This document shows positions 19,043 through 28,472 of a stretch of DNA of 64,000 bases, piece by piece (positions within the stretch are counted from its first letter, which is position 1; each line of letters opens with the position of its first letter). Location of the stretch: contig JARLHE010000026.1 of assembly GCA_031292385.1 (NCBI GenBank), forward strand, positions 1 to 64,000, given 5' to 3'. The DNA comes from Oligoflexia bacterium. GTDB taxonomy: Bacteria > Bdellovibrionota > UBA1018. The translations under genes and the position numbers were made by a program. Below the pieces are notes generated by a model. That model worked only from the letters and a program-made list of their open reading frames with translations. It did not search any database and was not told where the DNA came from.

Positions 19043-19512
19043 GCGGAGGCAGCAGCGGTACAGACGGCGATTTTGAGCTCAACATCGCGCCCATCGTCGA
19101 TTGTTTCACCGTACTGATCGCCTATCTTCTGGTTTCGATGTCATTCATTTCGCTCGGCATGTTCGAAGTCGGGGTTGCCGCGAGCGGAGATCCCGCACAG
19201 GCGGTCGCGCAACCCGAAACACCGCCGGCGGTTCCTCTTACCCTTTCGCTGACTCTCAATTCCAGCAACGCGATCAGCATCCATCTCACCGGAGGCCCCA
19301 CCCATCTCGACCAAACGACGATGATCGACCCCAAATCGAGCGGTTACGATCTTGACCTTTTGAAGACCGATCTCCAGAAGCTGAGAAGCTCCTATCCCGA
19401 GCTCAAAGAGGTGAACATCACCGCCGAACCCGCCGTGAAATACAAAGCGATCGTAAAAGCGATCGAAGCCGCGAAGACCGAGATACCGAAGGCCTTTTTG
19501 GCCAGCAGCTGA
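19039..19512 (+). CDS. TolR/ExbD-like motor protein 1 (AglQ/AglS-like)
   Basis: A 157-aa protein with one membrane helix (about 19-40) led by the conserved proton-carrying Asp in NIAPIVDCFTVLI, and a periplasmic domain. The periplasmic part (PPAVPLTLSLTLNSSNAISI) is the ExbD fold. It overlaps the TolQ-like gene by 4 bases and lies 13 bp before its paralogue; both would bind the TolQ-like ring. Confidence 0.88.
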   Translation: MSGGSSGTDGDFELNIAPIVDCFTVLIAYLLVSMSFISLGMFEVGVAASGDPAQAVAQPETPPAVPLTLSLTLNSSNAISIHLTGGPTHLDQTTMIDPKSSGYDLDLLKTDLQKLRSSYPELKEVNITAEPAVKYKAIVKAIEAAKTEIPKAFLASS

Positions 19513-19525
19513 AGGCGATCAAGCG

Positions 19526-20008
19526 ATGCAAAAAATGTTCAAAAAATCGAAAAAACCGGCCACTGGGGAAATGGCGCTTCAGATCACGTCGATGGCCGAC
19601 ATTTTCACGATCATTCTGGTGTTTCTGCTCAAGACCACCGCCGCCGGGATTTCCAGCGTGTCTCCGAACGGCGGCATGACCCTTCCGGTGGCGACCGGTA
19701 AAATTATCGAGAAAGACACCCTCACTCTCGAGGTGAACAAGGACTCCGTCCTGGTGGACTCCAAGAACGTCCTGAGCCTTTCGAATTTCGAATTTCCGCT
19801 GACAGAAATCCAGGCGAACGGGATTTCCCAGTCCTTGTACACGCGGCTGATCGAACAAAGAAAGCATCGGCCCGACGCGGACCGAAGCTCCGAACTTCTT
19901 GTATTGGCCGACGAGTCAACGCCCTATTCAACCCTTAAGACCGTTTTGGCGTCAGCCGCGAACACGGGGTTCGTGGACTTGCAATTGGTTGTAGTGCAAA
20001 CCGATTAA
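19526..20008 (+). CDS. TolR/ExbD-like motor protein 2 (AglS/AglQ-like)
   Basis: A 160-aa ExbD-like protein: short basic cytoplasmic N-terminus (MQKMFKKSKKPATGEMALQ), conserved Asp in ITSMADIFTIILVFLLKT, one membrane helix and a periplasmic domain ending in STLKTVLASAANTGFVDLQLV, the classic ExbD C-terminal motif. Paired with the preceding paralogue; two different TolR subunits per TolQ is the Agl motor arrangement. Confidence 0.88.
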   Translation: MQKMFKKSKKPATGEMALQITSMADIFTIILVFLLKTTAAGISSVSPNGGMTLPVATGKIIEKDTLTLEVNKDSVLVDSKNVLSLSNFEFPLTEIQANGISQSLYTRLIEQRKHRPDADRSSELLVLADESTPYSTLKTVLASAANTGFVDLQLVVVQTD

Positions 20009-20035
20009 TACGACGAAAAAAATGAGTGGAACCGA

Positions 20036-21937
20036 ATGAACGGCCTTAAGAACAACGACGAATTCCTAGTCACCACATACGTCGACGGAAAGTCATGGCA
20101 GGCCGTTTGGGATCCCGACAGCCATAAGGGCGAGGACCCTAAAGAGCCATTCGGTCTCGATCACCCCGTCTTTTGGGAACTGACCAAAACGCCCAAGGGA
20201 ATTTTCATCCGCCACAAAATCGACGGCCGGAAAATCCCGCTCGGAGACGATGTCATCGACAAGAATGAAGTCATCGCGTTGCCCGTCGAGCCGAACGAAC
20301 CGCGGCACCTTTCACTTCAAGTCAGGCGCCTTCCGCCGATCCGCCCGGCCTACATTCCGGATCTTGAGGCCTACAAAAATATCGGTCCGGCCGAGCACTA
20401 CGCTTCCGCCGGCATCCGGAACTTCCTCATCAGTTTCAACAAGGTCGATACAAAATTTAAAGCGCGCGTCGAAAGAACCCGTGTTTTCAGTCTCGTTTCC
20501 GGAATCGACGGTTTTCAGGTCACGGCTTATCAAAACAACGTTCGATTCAAGCTCGGACCGAAATCCCGCGTGCTCGCGCCGGGAACAGTCACTCACCTTT
20601 CTTTCGCCGACGTGCACGTGGGCGCATTTGTCTGGGGCAGCTACTGGTGGAGAATCAGCAAAGTTGGCGTGCCTGAAATTTGGGACCAGCAGGATTTTGA
20701 AGACGAGGAAAAGGTCCAAGACGCGATCCCCATCAAGACCCTCGGCAAAATCGTTGCCGGTCTTTTTCTCGCTTTCGTCTTACTGTCCCGCAGCCAATAT
20801 TACCTTCAAATGTTTCAAGACTCGCACAACCCCCCGGTCCTTCAGACCGAGGTCGAGCTCAAAAAGCCTAAAATCATCCCGATGGAGATCGTGAAGCGAC
20901 CCGAGCCGCCCAAGCCGACACCGACGCCGACCCCCACTCCCAAAAAAGAAATCGCGAAAAAGGAACCCAGAAAACGCGAAGCTCCCAAGAAGGTAGCGAA
21001 AAAAGAACCCCCGAAAAAAAGACCAGTCGTAGCGAAAGCGCCACAGCCGGCGGCCCGGACGCCGCATCCCAAACACGTCGAGCCCCCTAAAGCCGTCGCA
21101 CGAGCTCCCCATCCAAAGCCTGCGCCGCGTCCGAAGGCTGTCGCGCAAGCTCCGCATCCAAAAGCGGCCCCCAAAGCCGTCGCGCCAGCGCCGGTCTTCG
21201 CCAAAGCCCCCGATCCCGCGATCGCGAGAGCCAAACAGCTCGCACAACAAAGGGCGCAAGAAAAGACCCAAGAAAAAGCAAGCCTAGCGAAGTCTCTCAA
21301 TTTCCTGTCGAGCGGCTCCAAAAAGAATGTTGCCGCCTTTCCCGCCGCTTCAGGCTCGACCGCGAGCGCAAAATACCAGGACCTGGGTACAGGCGCCGTT
21401 TCGGGAACTACTCGCGGCAAATCATCGGCCTTGAACCGAATGGCCGAGAGCGACGGGGGCGATGGCCCCATCGCCACGCGGGGCTCAAGAAACGTAGCGA
21501 GCACGGGACTTTCAGGAAAACATGGCAAAGGCTTGAATGAGGTTCAAGGCAAGGTTTCCCTCTCCGCCCTCTACGGAAACGGCTCCGGGGATGAGCTTGC
21601 CTCGGCGGCCGGCGGCGCGAGCGTGAGTGTTTCCGGCCCGGGCAAGATCTCGGATGCGGCGATCGAGAAGACCCTCGCCAAATACCTGCAGAAATTCCAG
21701 TACTGCTACGAAAAAGCCCTGCTCACGGACTCGACTCTGGCGGGCACGATCCAGATGCAATGGACGATCGCGGTGGGCGGCTCCGTTTCGAACGTGCACG
21801 TGGTCCGCTCCGCCCTGAACAACGCGGGGCTGCACTCCTGCCTGACGCGCGAGCTGTCCAAAATCACGTTTCCGAGCCCGAGCGGCGGCTCGGTGGTCGT
21901 GAAGAAACCGTTCACGTTCCAAAGCACGACGATCTAA
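20036..21937 (+). CDS. AgmX/GltG-like TonB-type energy transducer
   Basis: A 633-aa inner-membrane protein. Cytoplasmic N-terminal part (1-236; two beta-rich blocks, possibly FHA-like), one membrane helix at about 237-257 (IVAGLFLAFVLLSRSQYYLQM), a long Pro/Lys/Ala periplasmic spacer (285-410, TPTPTPTPKKE, KKEPPKKRPVVAKAP) able to span the periplasm, and an AgmX/PglI C-terminal domain (about 545-633) with two Cys (FQYCYEKAL, LHSCLTREL) and TonB-like beta strands. This order equals GltG/AgmX-type gliding proteins. It follows the motor genes by 27 bp and should carry motor force to the outer membrane complex. Confidence 0.85.
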   Translation: MNGLKNNDEFLVTTYVDGKSWQAVWDPDSHKGEDPKEPFGLDHPVFWELTKTPKGIFIRHKIDGRKIPLGDDVIDKNEVIALPVEPNEPRHLSLQVRRLPPIRPAYIPDLEAYKNIGPAEHYASAGIRNFLISFNKVDTKFKARVERTRVFSLVSGIDGFQVTAYQNNVRFKLGPKSRVLAPGTVTHLSFADVHVGAFVWGSYWWRISKVGVPEIWDQQDFEDEEKVQDAIPIKTLGKIVAGLFLAFVLLSRSQYYLQMFQDSHNPPVLQTEVELKKPKIIPMEIVKRPEPPKPTPTPTPTPKKEIAKKEPRKREAPKKVAKKEPPKKRPVVAKAPQPAARTPHPKHVEPPKAVARAPHPKPAPRPKAVAQAPHPKAAPKAVAPAPVFAKAPDPAIARAKQLAQQRAQEKTQEKASLAKSLNFLSSGSKKNVAAFPAASGSTASAKYQDLGTGAVSGTTRGKSSALNRMAESDGGDGPIATRGSRNVASTGLSGKHGKGLNEVQGKVSLSALYGNGSGDELASAAGGASVSVSGPGKISDAAIEKTLAKYLQKFQYCYEKALLTDSTLAGTIQMQWTIAVGGSVSNVHVVRSALNNAGLHSCLTRELSKITFPSPSGGSVVVKKPFTFQSTTI

Positions 21938-22233
21938 AAGTTGACCTTTTTCTCTGAAACCTTATCTTTGTAATTAGTACGAGGCGTACCGAAGGAAAGC
22001 TTGTCCTTGTCCTTCTGAAAAAGCAGCCCCATCGAAAGATTACGGGATTGCCCCATGATCTTCAGCTCCTCGCTGATATCCTTGCTGCCGCCCGACCGGT
22101 TCGCACGAGGATTGCCTATCGAGGCGCCTAGAACCGAAGCCGGCGCCCGGCTCGCGGCCCGCGCCTTTTGGGCGGCGTAAGCCGAATCGGCCGCAAAGCA
22201 TATAAATAACAATAAAACAGAAATGTTTCTCAT
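21934..22233 (-). CDS. Small exported protein of unknown function
   Basis: A 99-aa protein with signal peptide MRNISVLLLFICFAADSAYA and a basic mature part with KDISEELKIMGQSRNLSMGL. ATG 22233 (weak GGAT site) is chosen over the longer frame start because it gives a clean signal sequence. It overlaps the AgmX-like stop by 4 bases, convergently, and lies at the end of the reverse Glt-like operon, so it may be a periplasmic accessory. Confidence 0.6.
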   Translation of the reverse strand: MRNISVLLLFICFAADSAYAAQKARAASRAPASVLGASIGNPRANRSGGSKDISEELKIMGQSRNLSMGLLFQKDKDKLSFGTPRTNYKDKVSEKKVNF

Positions 22234-22294
22234 TTTATCCGGCCAAGCCCTAGGGCAATTTCCATGATATCCGAATAACAAGGTCTGAATACTT

Positions 22295-22337
22295 GTGTCG
22301 GAAGCGACACTGGCGACACACCCGACGGAGCGTCGGG
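22295..22337. other. Pair of short hairpins between two reverse genes
   Basis: GTGTCG-gaag-CGACAC (22295-22310) and CCCGACG-gag-CGTCGGG (22321-22337) are perfect stems in the 114-bp gap downstream of the 22348-23019 gene. There is no T-run, so they may attenuate or stabilise RNA ends rather than act as standard terminators. Confidence 0.4.
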
Positions 22338-22347
22338 CCGCTAGAGC

Positions 22348-23019
22348 TCAATAGAGCAGAGAAATATTCAGCATAAACACGGTACTGGGCTTGATGGGGC
22401 TTGGATCGGTATTGAGGCTGGGCTGGTTGTTAAAATAATAAGTCCAGCCGTTGTTGGTGCCCAAATACGAATAAGTCTCCTGATAAACGAATTCATTGAT
22501 CTTGATGAGATTGGATTTGCCGAGCTCGAGCGTTTCGCTGATCGCCCCCCCGTAGATCAAGCCAGTCGAGGTGAAGGTAAACGGCTGAGCGAAAAGATCG
22601 TTGTTGAGTGTGACGTATTTATTGAGCTGCTCCGTGACGTTCGCGTAGCTGACGAATTCGACCCCGATCAGAGGCCCGATACTGACGTTCTTCAAGATCC
22701 TGAACTTCGGCACCGTCCGCAGCAGGAAAAACTGCTCGCTGCCCACCGACGATCCGAACGCGGAACCGAAGGTCGCGCTCAAAATCTCGAAGTCATACGC
22801 TCCCTTGATATAATGAACCTGAAAAAGATCGATCGAAAGCCCGAGTTTGTTTCCGACTACGGCGATTGGGCTGAGGCCGAAGCCGAAATAAATCTTCGAA
22901 GCCTTCTCGCTGTACGTGAATTTTTCAAGATCCGGATACGTCGTGGTGATGCTGTCGGCGTGCGCCGAAGCTGCCGCGAAAACCGACGCTGTCAATGCAA
23001 GAAGCCATCGTGCCTTCAT
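22348..23019 (-). CDS. Outer-membrane beta-barrel protein (Glt-like) 2
   Basis: A 223-aa protein with signal peptide MKARWLLALTASVFAAASAHA and alternating amphipathic strands ending in an aromatic C-terminus (STVFMLNISLLY), typical of a small outer-membrane barrel. ATG 23019 overlaps the stop of the large TPR gene as ATGA, so translation is coupled; the 23052 start is rejected. Its operon partners and a sister barrel at 27616-28266 point to a GltA/GltB/GltH-like role as part of the outer-membrane gate. Confidence 0.75.
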   Translation of the reverse strand: MKARWLLALTASVFAAASAHADSITTTYPDLEKFTYSEKASKIYFGFGLSPIAVVGNKLGLSIDLFQVHYIKGAYDFEILSATFGSAFGSSVGSEQFFLLRTVPKFRILKNVSIGPLIGVEFVSYANVTEQLNKYVTLNNDLFAQPFTFTSTGLIYGGAISETLELGKSNLIKINEFVYQETYSYLGTNNGWTYYFNNQPSLNTDPSPIKPSTVFMLNISLLY

Positions 23020-26000
23020 CGCGTCCTGACCTCCCGGAGCTGCCGATCGCACTGCGTTTTCAAGGCAAGGTAATCGGTCGCGTTTTTCAAATGATAGCCA
23101 GCCTCGTTAAGGAAACCCAGTCGCAGCACCGAGCACCCCAAAACGGCTTCGAAATCGTGTTCGCGGCTTTTATAGGTCGATGCTCCGACCTCGGCAAGCG
23201 CAGCGGCTTGATAATATCGATCGGCGCTGTAAAAGGTGTACGCGAGATTGATCATGGGATCGGCATCTGCACCGCCCGCGAAAACGCCTCGCTGCAAATC
23301 CGTGACCTGGGCGTTCGAGAGATCCGATCGAGCGGGAGAAACGGGGCTGAAGCCGGTCCATTGAAGCATCGATCTTAAAGACGCGTTTTGCGAGCCGCCG
23401 CAAAACTTCATCGCCGGATTCATCAGCGATGCCTTGGTCACGATCATAGAACACTTCTGACGATAGGTTTCGGCCGTGGCCTGGGCCTCGCGCGCTTTTT
23501 GAATGATGTCGCTCCGGTATTCGGGATTCGCGCCCGCGACCCGATTCAAGTAGGAGGCAAAATAGGAATAAAGCGCTTTTTCTCGAAGGCTCAGGACCAC
23601 CTGCAAATGCGAGTCCGAGCTCGCCTCCAAGGCCTGATACCTGCTGACCGTCGCCATGAAGCGGGAAGCCACGCCCTCGAGCGCCTTCAAATCGGTCGGC
23701 GCGCCCTCCAGAAACTCCGCGGCTCGCCCGAACTCGGGTTCGAGGCCCTCGAACGCAAGCCATCGGCAGGCGGACTGATGACTATCGCCCGTGCAGCGTT
23801 CGCGAAGCTCATTCTTCACCCGCACCGCGGACTGCGAGGGCATTCTGTAATGGGCCTTGTAAAGCGCCAAAAGCGTGTCCTCCGTCAAGCCCACATGGAA
23901 CACGAAATTGACTTGCTCGACCGTTGGCTCAATCGGGGAATCCAGCGCGTCTCCGAGAAGCTCACGGACCCGGTTTTTAGTCGAGCTTGAGACATGATCG
24001 AAAGCAGGATCCTGAGAGGTCGAAAGCAGCGATTCCAAATCGTGAAGCAGAAGCTCCGTATTCACGGCTTCCTCGATGGCATCGGTCCTGCTCTTCAGAG
24101 CGTAACCCGGGTCCCTGAAAATCTTCCGATACTGGGATAAGGCGGTGTAATAGCGTCCCACCTTCGCGTTCTGCTGGGCAATCGAAAGAAGAATCTCGGC
24201 CTTCTTGTCGCGATTCGGCTCTTTCTCGGCAAGCAAACCGGCAGCCGCGAGAAAAGTCTCGATATCGCGTTCTCTTTTGCTTTTGGCGAGCGCTTCCTGG
24301 AGAACGGCGTTCTTTGTGGCCGCGTCACCCATACCCATGGCTGCCGTGAGATAGCCCTTACCTTCGGCGAATTCATCGTAGCCGGCTATGGCTTTGACCT
24401 TGTCTTGCAATGCCTTGCTCTTGGCCTGCGCCTTGACTTGCGCTAGTTTCGAGTTGAAGCCGGGCTGCGGAAGCTTCAGCGAAATCAGGCGATCCGCCCA
24501 ATAAGCAAGCCCGGAAAAATCGTTCCTGGTGTTGAAGTAATCCAGGATCATCTCGCCCGCGTCGACGGCCTGGCGATCGCGCGAATGGGCCTTCATGAAA
24601 GCGTAGAGCTCATCCAAGGTCTCAGGGAAGAAGCCCTGCTCGTATTCGGCTTTGAGCAAAAGCAAGCCTAAGCGAGGATCGTTTTTCAACGCAGGAACCA
24701 TCGACTGATAGCTCGTGATCGCCTTGATCAGCAGCCCCTTCGCTCGCACCTTTTCATAGAATGTATTGCTGTTGTCTTTTTGGAGCGCCAGGATCGCGTT
24801 CTCGATGACCGCGCGCTGCTGGACGGCTTTTCCGTACTCGCCTTGAAAAACCCGGAGATAATAGTCGCCGCTCTCGTAATAATCGCCCTGAAGATAGCAG
24901 ACATCGGCCAAATCCATCGCGATTTTGACGGCGTTTTTGGTGTTGTCGAAGTAATTCAAATACAACAGGTAGTAATCGCGGGCTCTCCCGAGATAAAAAC
25001 CCCGCTTGCGCGGGTCACGCTCCGACTTGGCCGATTCGTGAGCCCGCGTACCAAGGTCGCGAACCTGCTTCTCGAGAAACCAGTAAGCGTCCGATTGCTG
25101 CTTGACCGGGACCTCGTAGTAGCTTTGCCAGACGCTGAATTTTTGGAGCACAAACCGCATCTCTTCGGCGGGAATCGAAAGGCGCTGCCGAAGCGGGATC
25201 ATCAGAAGCACTTCCCTGTACACGTTGATGACCTTTTGCGGATCGGCGACGCGTTCGCTGGTAGTCCTCAAAAGCCGAACCGCCTCGGTGTAGCGCTTCA
25301 GGAAAATATAGCGCAAGGCCAGCTTTTCCATCGTCTCCTGGAAGTAAGCCTCGGTCGGGCAAAGCTTAGAATAGTAGCCGACCGGATCGGGATTCTTTTC
25401 GTAAACGATCGTGTAGGCGCGAATCGAGTCAATGAGGGCTTCGCGCTTGAGGTCGTTTTTGCCGGGCCCGGTTTTCTTGAGCTCGTAGGGGTTCTCCTGC
25501 TCCTTCAAATCGGGATCGTTGACGACCGACTCGAATTCATGAAGGGCGTCGGCGTATCGCTCTTTGCCCAGGTCGATCAAACCGATCCAATAGCGGGCGA
25601 GATTCTTCTCGTAGGTATAACCGCTTCCCGCGATCGGCCTTAAAAATGCGTAAGCTTGATCGAATTCATGCCCATCCAGAAAGTGGCGCCCCAAAAGAAG
25701 GCTCGCTCTCATCGCGTCCTGGCTGCCGGGATAATCTTTGATGAGCTTGGTCGCGACACGCAGAAAACTGGGGATCTCGTCGATGGCTTTCAGCGAGAGT
25801 GCGAGCTTGTATGTCACCTCGCTTCGCTTGCCGTAGGTCGGAAAGTCATGCAGGACGAGCTTATAGGTTTCGATCGCCTCTTTCTGCGCGGCAACCACCG
25901 GGCCGAATTCCTTGATGTTGCCGGAACCGGCCTGCGGCGCATGATCGCGCTCCATCTTGATATAATAGAGAGTGATCGATTTTTGGGAGAGCAAATCGCC

Positions 26001-26270
26001 GAGCTGTACAAAGAGGTCCGGTAAAAACGGGGCGTTCTGGCTTTCGGTGATTTGCTGCCGAATGATCTTGATCGACTTATCGGTCTTTTGAACCGCGTCG
26101 GAAAGCTTTCGCCGGAATTCATCATCGCTGTCGGCGGACACGGTCCCCGGTGCCGGCAGGTCCTGCGGGTGCGGGCTTGCCTTGGGGATCGCGCCGGCCG
26201 AAAGCGGCGTGGACGGCGCGGCGTTCGTGATTCGAGCGAGGATGAGGAAAAGCAAAATCACTCTAAGCAT
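23016..26270 (-). CDS. Large exported TPR-type scaffold protein (Glt-like)
   Basis: A 1084-aa periplasmic protein: signal peptide MLRVILLFLILARITNA, then helical repeats almost throughout, with TPR-like units such as ARYWIGLIDLGKERYADALH and AEYEQGFFPETLDELYAFM. ATG 26270 is chosen over 26315 because it begins the signal peptide; it overlaps the previous gene by 13 bases. Long exported TPR proteins (GltC, GltD, GltI types) form the periplasmic scaffold of the gliding machine, and the position between two beta-barrel genes fits this. Orthology to one named Glt protein cannot be settled by eye. Confidence 0.75.
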   Translation of the reverse strand: MLRVILLFLILARITNAAPSTPLSAGAIPKASPHPQDLPAPGTVSADSDDEFRRKLSDAVQKTDKSIKIIRQQITESQNAPFLPDLFVQLGDLLSQKSITLYYIKMERDHAPQAGSGNIKEFGPVVAAQKEAIETYKLVLHDFPTYGKRSEVTYKLALSLKAIDEIPSFLRVATKLIKDYPGSQDAMRASLLLGRHFLDGHEFDQAYAFLRPIAGSGYTYEKNLARYWIGLIDLGKERYADALHEFESVVNDPDLKEQENPYELKKTGPGKNDLKREALIDSIRAYTIVYEKNPDPVGYYSKLCPTEAYFQETMEKLALRYIFLKRYTEAVRLLRTTSERVADPQKVINVYREVLLMIPLRQRLSIPAEEMRFVLQKFSVWQSYYEVPVKQQSDAYWFLEKQVRDLGTRAHESAKSERDPRKRGFYLGRARDYYLLYLNYFDNTKNAVKIAMDLADVCYLQGDYYESGDYYLRVFQGEYGKAVQQRAVIENAILALQKDNSNTFYEKVRAKGLLIKAITSYQSMVPALKNDPRLGLLLLKAEYEQGFFPETLDELYAFMKAHSRDRQAVDAGEMILDYFNTRNDFSGLAYWADRLISLKLPQPGFNSKLAQVKAQAKSKALQDKVKAIAGYDEFAEGKGYLTAAMGMGDAATKNAVLQEALAKSKRERDIETFLAAAGLLAEKEPNRDKKAEILLSIAQQNAKVGRYYTALSQYRKIFRDPGYALKSRTDAIEEAVNTELLLHDLESLLSTSQDPAFDHVSSSTKNRVRELLGDALDSPIEPTVEQVNFVFHVGLTEDTLLALYKAHYRMPSQSAVRVKNELRERCTGDSHQSACRWLAFEGLEPEFGRAAEFLEGAPTDLKALEGVASRFMATVSRYQALEASSDSHLQVVLSLREKALYSYFASYLNRVAGANPEYRSDIIQKAREAQATAETYRQKCSMIVTKASLMNPAMKFCGGSQNASLRSMLQWTGFSPVSPARSDLSNAQVTDLQRGVFAGGADADPMINLAYTFYSADRYYQAAALAEVGASTYKSREHDFEAVLGCSVLRLGFLNEAGYHLKNATDYLALKTQCDRQLREVRTR

Positions 26271-27619
26271 TGATTGGGCAAAACCGCCTTGTACTTCGTT
26301 CTCTCGTCCAGCCAATAGTCTCCGGGCTGGATCCAGCGAATTTCGAAGGCCTGCGCGTCCGCGTCGCCGACAACCGCTTCGCGCTTGCCTTCTTCGGAAA
26401 CGGGCTTGAAAACCATATCCGGATTGTACTTGGTACGCTCGATATCAAAGCGCGCGAACCGCATCTGCTCCGACAGGGTGAGCAACTGGTTTGCCGAGAC
26501 GGAAAGCGCTTGATCGGTATAGCTTTTGATCTTGCGGGCAAGAAATCGGAGCTCGGACGAGTAAACATAAGTCGCGAGCGGGATTTCCGCCTTCGGAAGA
26601 TCGTCGATGCGGTTTTTCTCCGCCCTTAAGTTGTTCCAAGCGAGCAAAATCTGGTTGTAGTCGGCGTTCTCAGGCAAATCAAGCGACCTCAAAAGCGGAA
26701 ACCGGTCGAGGCGCTCGCCCCTTTTTATGCCGTTCAACGCTGGTCCGAACACTTCGTTGAAGCGGCTGATGAGATCGTCCATGTGGGAAGTGGAGCACTG
26801 AGAGCGATAAATCAGGGCGCGGATATTGTACTTTTCGAGACTGATCTGGGTACCGGAAGCCTTCGATTCCAGATTGTACAGAACGCCGAGCGCCTCTTCA
26901 TAGCGCTTGAGGTGGAAATAATCCCAAGCCGCATCGAGCCAATCGCCGGGCTCGATCGGATTCAATTTCATCAAAAATGATGTGTAAATATCCAGCGATT
27001 TTTCGTACTCTCCCTCTTCGAAGTACACTCGCGCCAAAGTCCGAGTCACTCGGGAAACGAACGCCGGCGACTGCTGGGCCAGGTCTTTCGACAGGGCTTT
27101 ATTCAGAAGATCCTGCGCGGATTTCAAGTCGCCTTTGGCGTAAGCTTGAAGCGCGGAAAAATACATGTACTTGGGAAACCCCTCTTTATCGACTCTGGAG
27201 AGATAATAGTCGGACCATCTTTCCAGCTTTTTCTCTTTGCTCAGGATCGCCTTATAAAGGTAATAACTGTTGGCGAAGCGATAGGTTTCCGGATCAGCTT
27301 TTTCCGGCACATCGGGCTCCAGATCCGCCGGAATGAAGATGTCGCGAACCAGGATGGGATAGCCGTCATCGATGACCTTGACGACGGCGCGATAAGCGGC
27401 CTCCTTGGCGGCAATGTCGGGGAAAAAGGCCACCATGTGATAAGCGGAAGCCATCGCTCCGTAATACATCCGGTTTTTCTGAAGATCTTCAAGAAGCTTG
27501 GCCCAGGCAACGGAGTCGGCGGCGACGCTCGGCGGGCTGGCGCTCCACTTCCCGTCGGCATGAGCGAAGGAAGGCATCGCGACCAGCAGAGCGGAAAGGA
27601 TGATCAGCGTAAGTTTCAA
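26258..27619 (-). CDS. Exported TPR-like protein (Glt-like)
   Basis: A 453-aa protein with signal peptide MKLTLIILSALLVAMPSFAHA and alpha-solenoid repeats (FSALQAYAKGDLKSAQDLLN, LARVYFEEGEYEKSLDIYTS, WDYFHLKRYEEALGVLYNLE). The C-terminal 100 residues are less repetitive and end in a single Cys. ATG overlaps the stop of the upstream beta-barrel gene by 4 bases. Size and company suggest a GltC/GltE-like periplasmic part. Confidence 0.75.
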   Translation of the reverse strand: MKLTLIILSALLVAMPSFAHADGKWSASPPSVAADSVAWAKLLEDLQKNRMYYGAMASAYHMVAFFPDIAAKEAAYRAVVKVIDDGYPILVRDIFIPADLEPDVPEKADPETYRFANSYYLYKAILSKEKKLERWSDYYLSRVDKEGFPKYMYFSALQAYAKGDLKSAQDLLNKALSKDLAQQSPAFVSRVTRTLARVYFEEGEYEKSLDIYTSFLMKLNPIEPGDWLDAAWDYFHLKRYEEALGVLYNLESKASGTQISLEKYNIRALIYRSQCSTSHMDDLISRFNEVFGPALNGIKRGERLDRFPLLRSLDLPENADYNQILLAWNNLRAEKNRIDDLPKAEIPLATYVYSSELRFLARKIKSYTDQALSVSANQLLTLSEQMRFARFDIERTKYNPDMVFKPVSEEGKREAVVGDADAQAFEIRWIQPGDYWLDERTKYKAVLPNQCLE

Positions 27620-28266
27620 AAGCTCAGCCCCGTCCCTAAAATAAACGTAAGATAGTTGCTCAACCCGCTGACCGCCACGTTATCCCGCGCTTCGAACTTC
27701 CACGAAAACCGCCCCGATGTGAACATCTCGAATTTCAGTCCGAAATTCCCCGATGCCGAGTTGAGGTCGGTTCGCTTCACCACTCCGATTCCGAACAAAG
27801 CAGAGGTGCGGAAATAGCGGATGAAACTTTCGAAAAGAACCGACTTGCCATAAGAAAACGAGTACTCGCCTCCCGTCGAAACGATGTAAGTCAACGTGGG
27901 GATAGTCTGCGGCCCCACGCTGTATTTGTCGGCAAGCTCGGTCGTGAGGTTCTTCTGGAAGCTGTAAAAATACTGGGCGTTAATGACTTCCCACGCGAAA
28001 TTTCGATTGATGTGAAACGTGTAGCCGCCATTCACGCTCAGGCCATAGTAATAGGCATCAAAGGGATAGATACCGACGCCCAGGCCGATTTCATTGGTCC
28101 GCGGCTCGGCATAAGTTTCGACCGCCTCGAGCGTGACCCCATCCATCGGTTTGGGCTTGGTGAAGTCGTCGCTTCCGCTCGCGCTCGCGCCCGACTCCGC
28201 ACGAGCAGGGACCGCCAAAGCGGTTGCGATCAGTAAGGCAGCGAAAGCTCTAGCAATATGGCTCAT
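27616..28266 (-). CDS. Outer-membrane beta-barrel protein (Glt-like) 1
   Basis: A 216-aa protein: signal peptide MSHIARAFAALLIATALAVPARA, then amphipathic strands (NEIGLGVGIYPFDAYYYGLS, GGYTFHINRNFAWEVINAQY) and a C-terminal Phe (FILGTGLSF), the usual outer-membrane assembly signal. It resembles the myxobacterial outer-membrane beta-barrel domain family to which gliding barrels belong. It opens the reverse operon and is divergent from the CglB-like genes. Confidence 0.8.
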   Translation of the reverse strand: MSHIARAFAALLIATALAVPARAESGASASGSDDFTKPKPMDGVTLEAVETYAEPRTNEIGLGVGIYPFDAYYYGLSVNGGYTFHINRNFAWEVINAQYFYSFQKNLTTELADKYSVGPQTIPTLTYIVSTGGEYSFSYGKSVLFESFIRYFRTSALFGIGVVKRTDLNSASGNFGLKFEMFTSGRFSWKFEARDNVAVSGLSNYLTFILGTGLSF

Positions 28267-28272
28267 TCGCCA

Positions 28273-28311
28273 ACGGTAACGACGCCCCTTGACCCTGTCA
28301 ACGGTACGTTG
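28273..28311 (-). promoter_or_regulatory. Candidate promoter with overlapping inverted repeats
   Basis: On the reverse strand TTGACA (28301-28296) and TACCGT (28278-28273) are 17 bp apart, just before the barrel gene ATG at 28266, implying a very short leader. Two perfect inverted repeats cover the -35: TTGAC-CCT-GTCAA (28289-28301) and CAACG-GTA-CGTTG (28299-28311). This could be a repressor or activator site. Confidence 0.35.
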
Positions 28312-28382
28312 CGCGAGCCTTGAAAAAATGCAAGACGTGTCTGCTCGAACTCATGTTTAAGGTCTCATCACCGGCCAAGAAA

Positions 28383-28396
28383 TCGACAACTGTCGA
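28383..28396. promoter_or_regulatory. Inverted repeat TCGACA-AC-TGTCGA
   Basis: Perfect 6-bp arms with a 2-bp spacer, 77 bp upstream of the first CglB-like gene in the shared divergent region. Operator-like; the binding protein is unknown. Confidence 0.35.
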
Positions 28397-28472
28397 AGGT
28401 CTGATCTTCTGTAGATTCAACAACTAGACTACGGCGTGAAATTTGCTTTGTTCTCGATATTTAGGGGATTTT

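Noticed and set aside
18329..20008. Ordinary Tol-Pal operon
   Set aside because: No tolA, tolB or pal follows; two TolR-like genes and an AgmX-type transducer fit the Agl/Glt arrangement better.
20780..21528. Reverse Gly/Phe-rich frames opposite the AgmX-like linker
   Set aside because: Complement of Lys/Pro/Ala codons; no start signals or domains.
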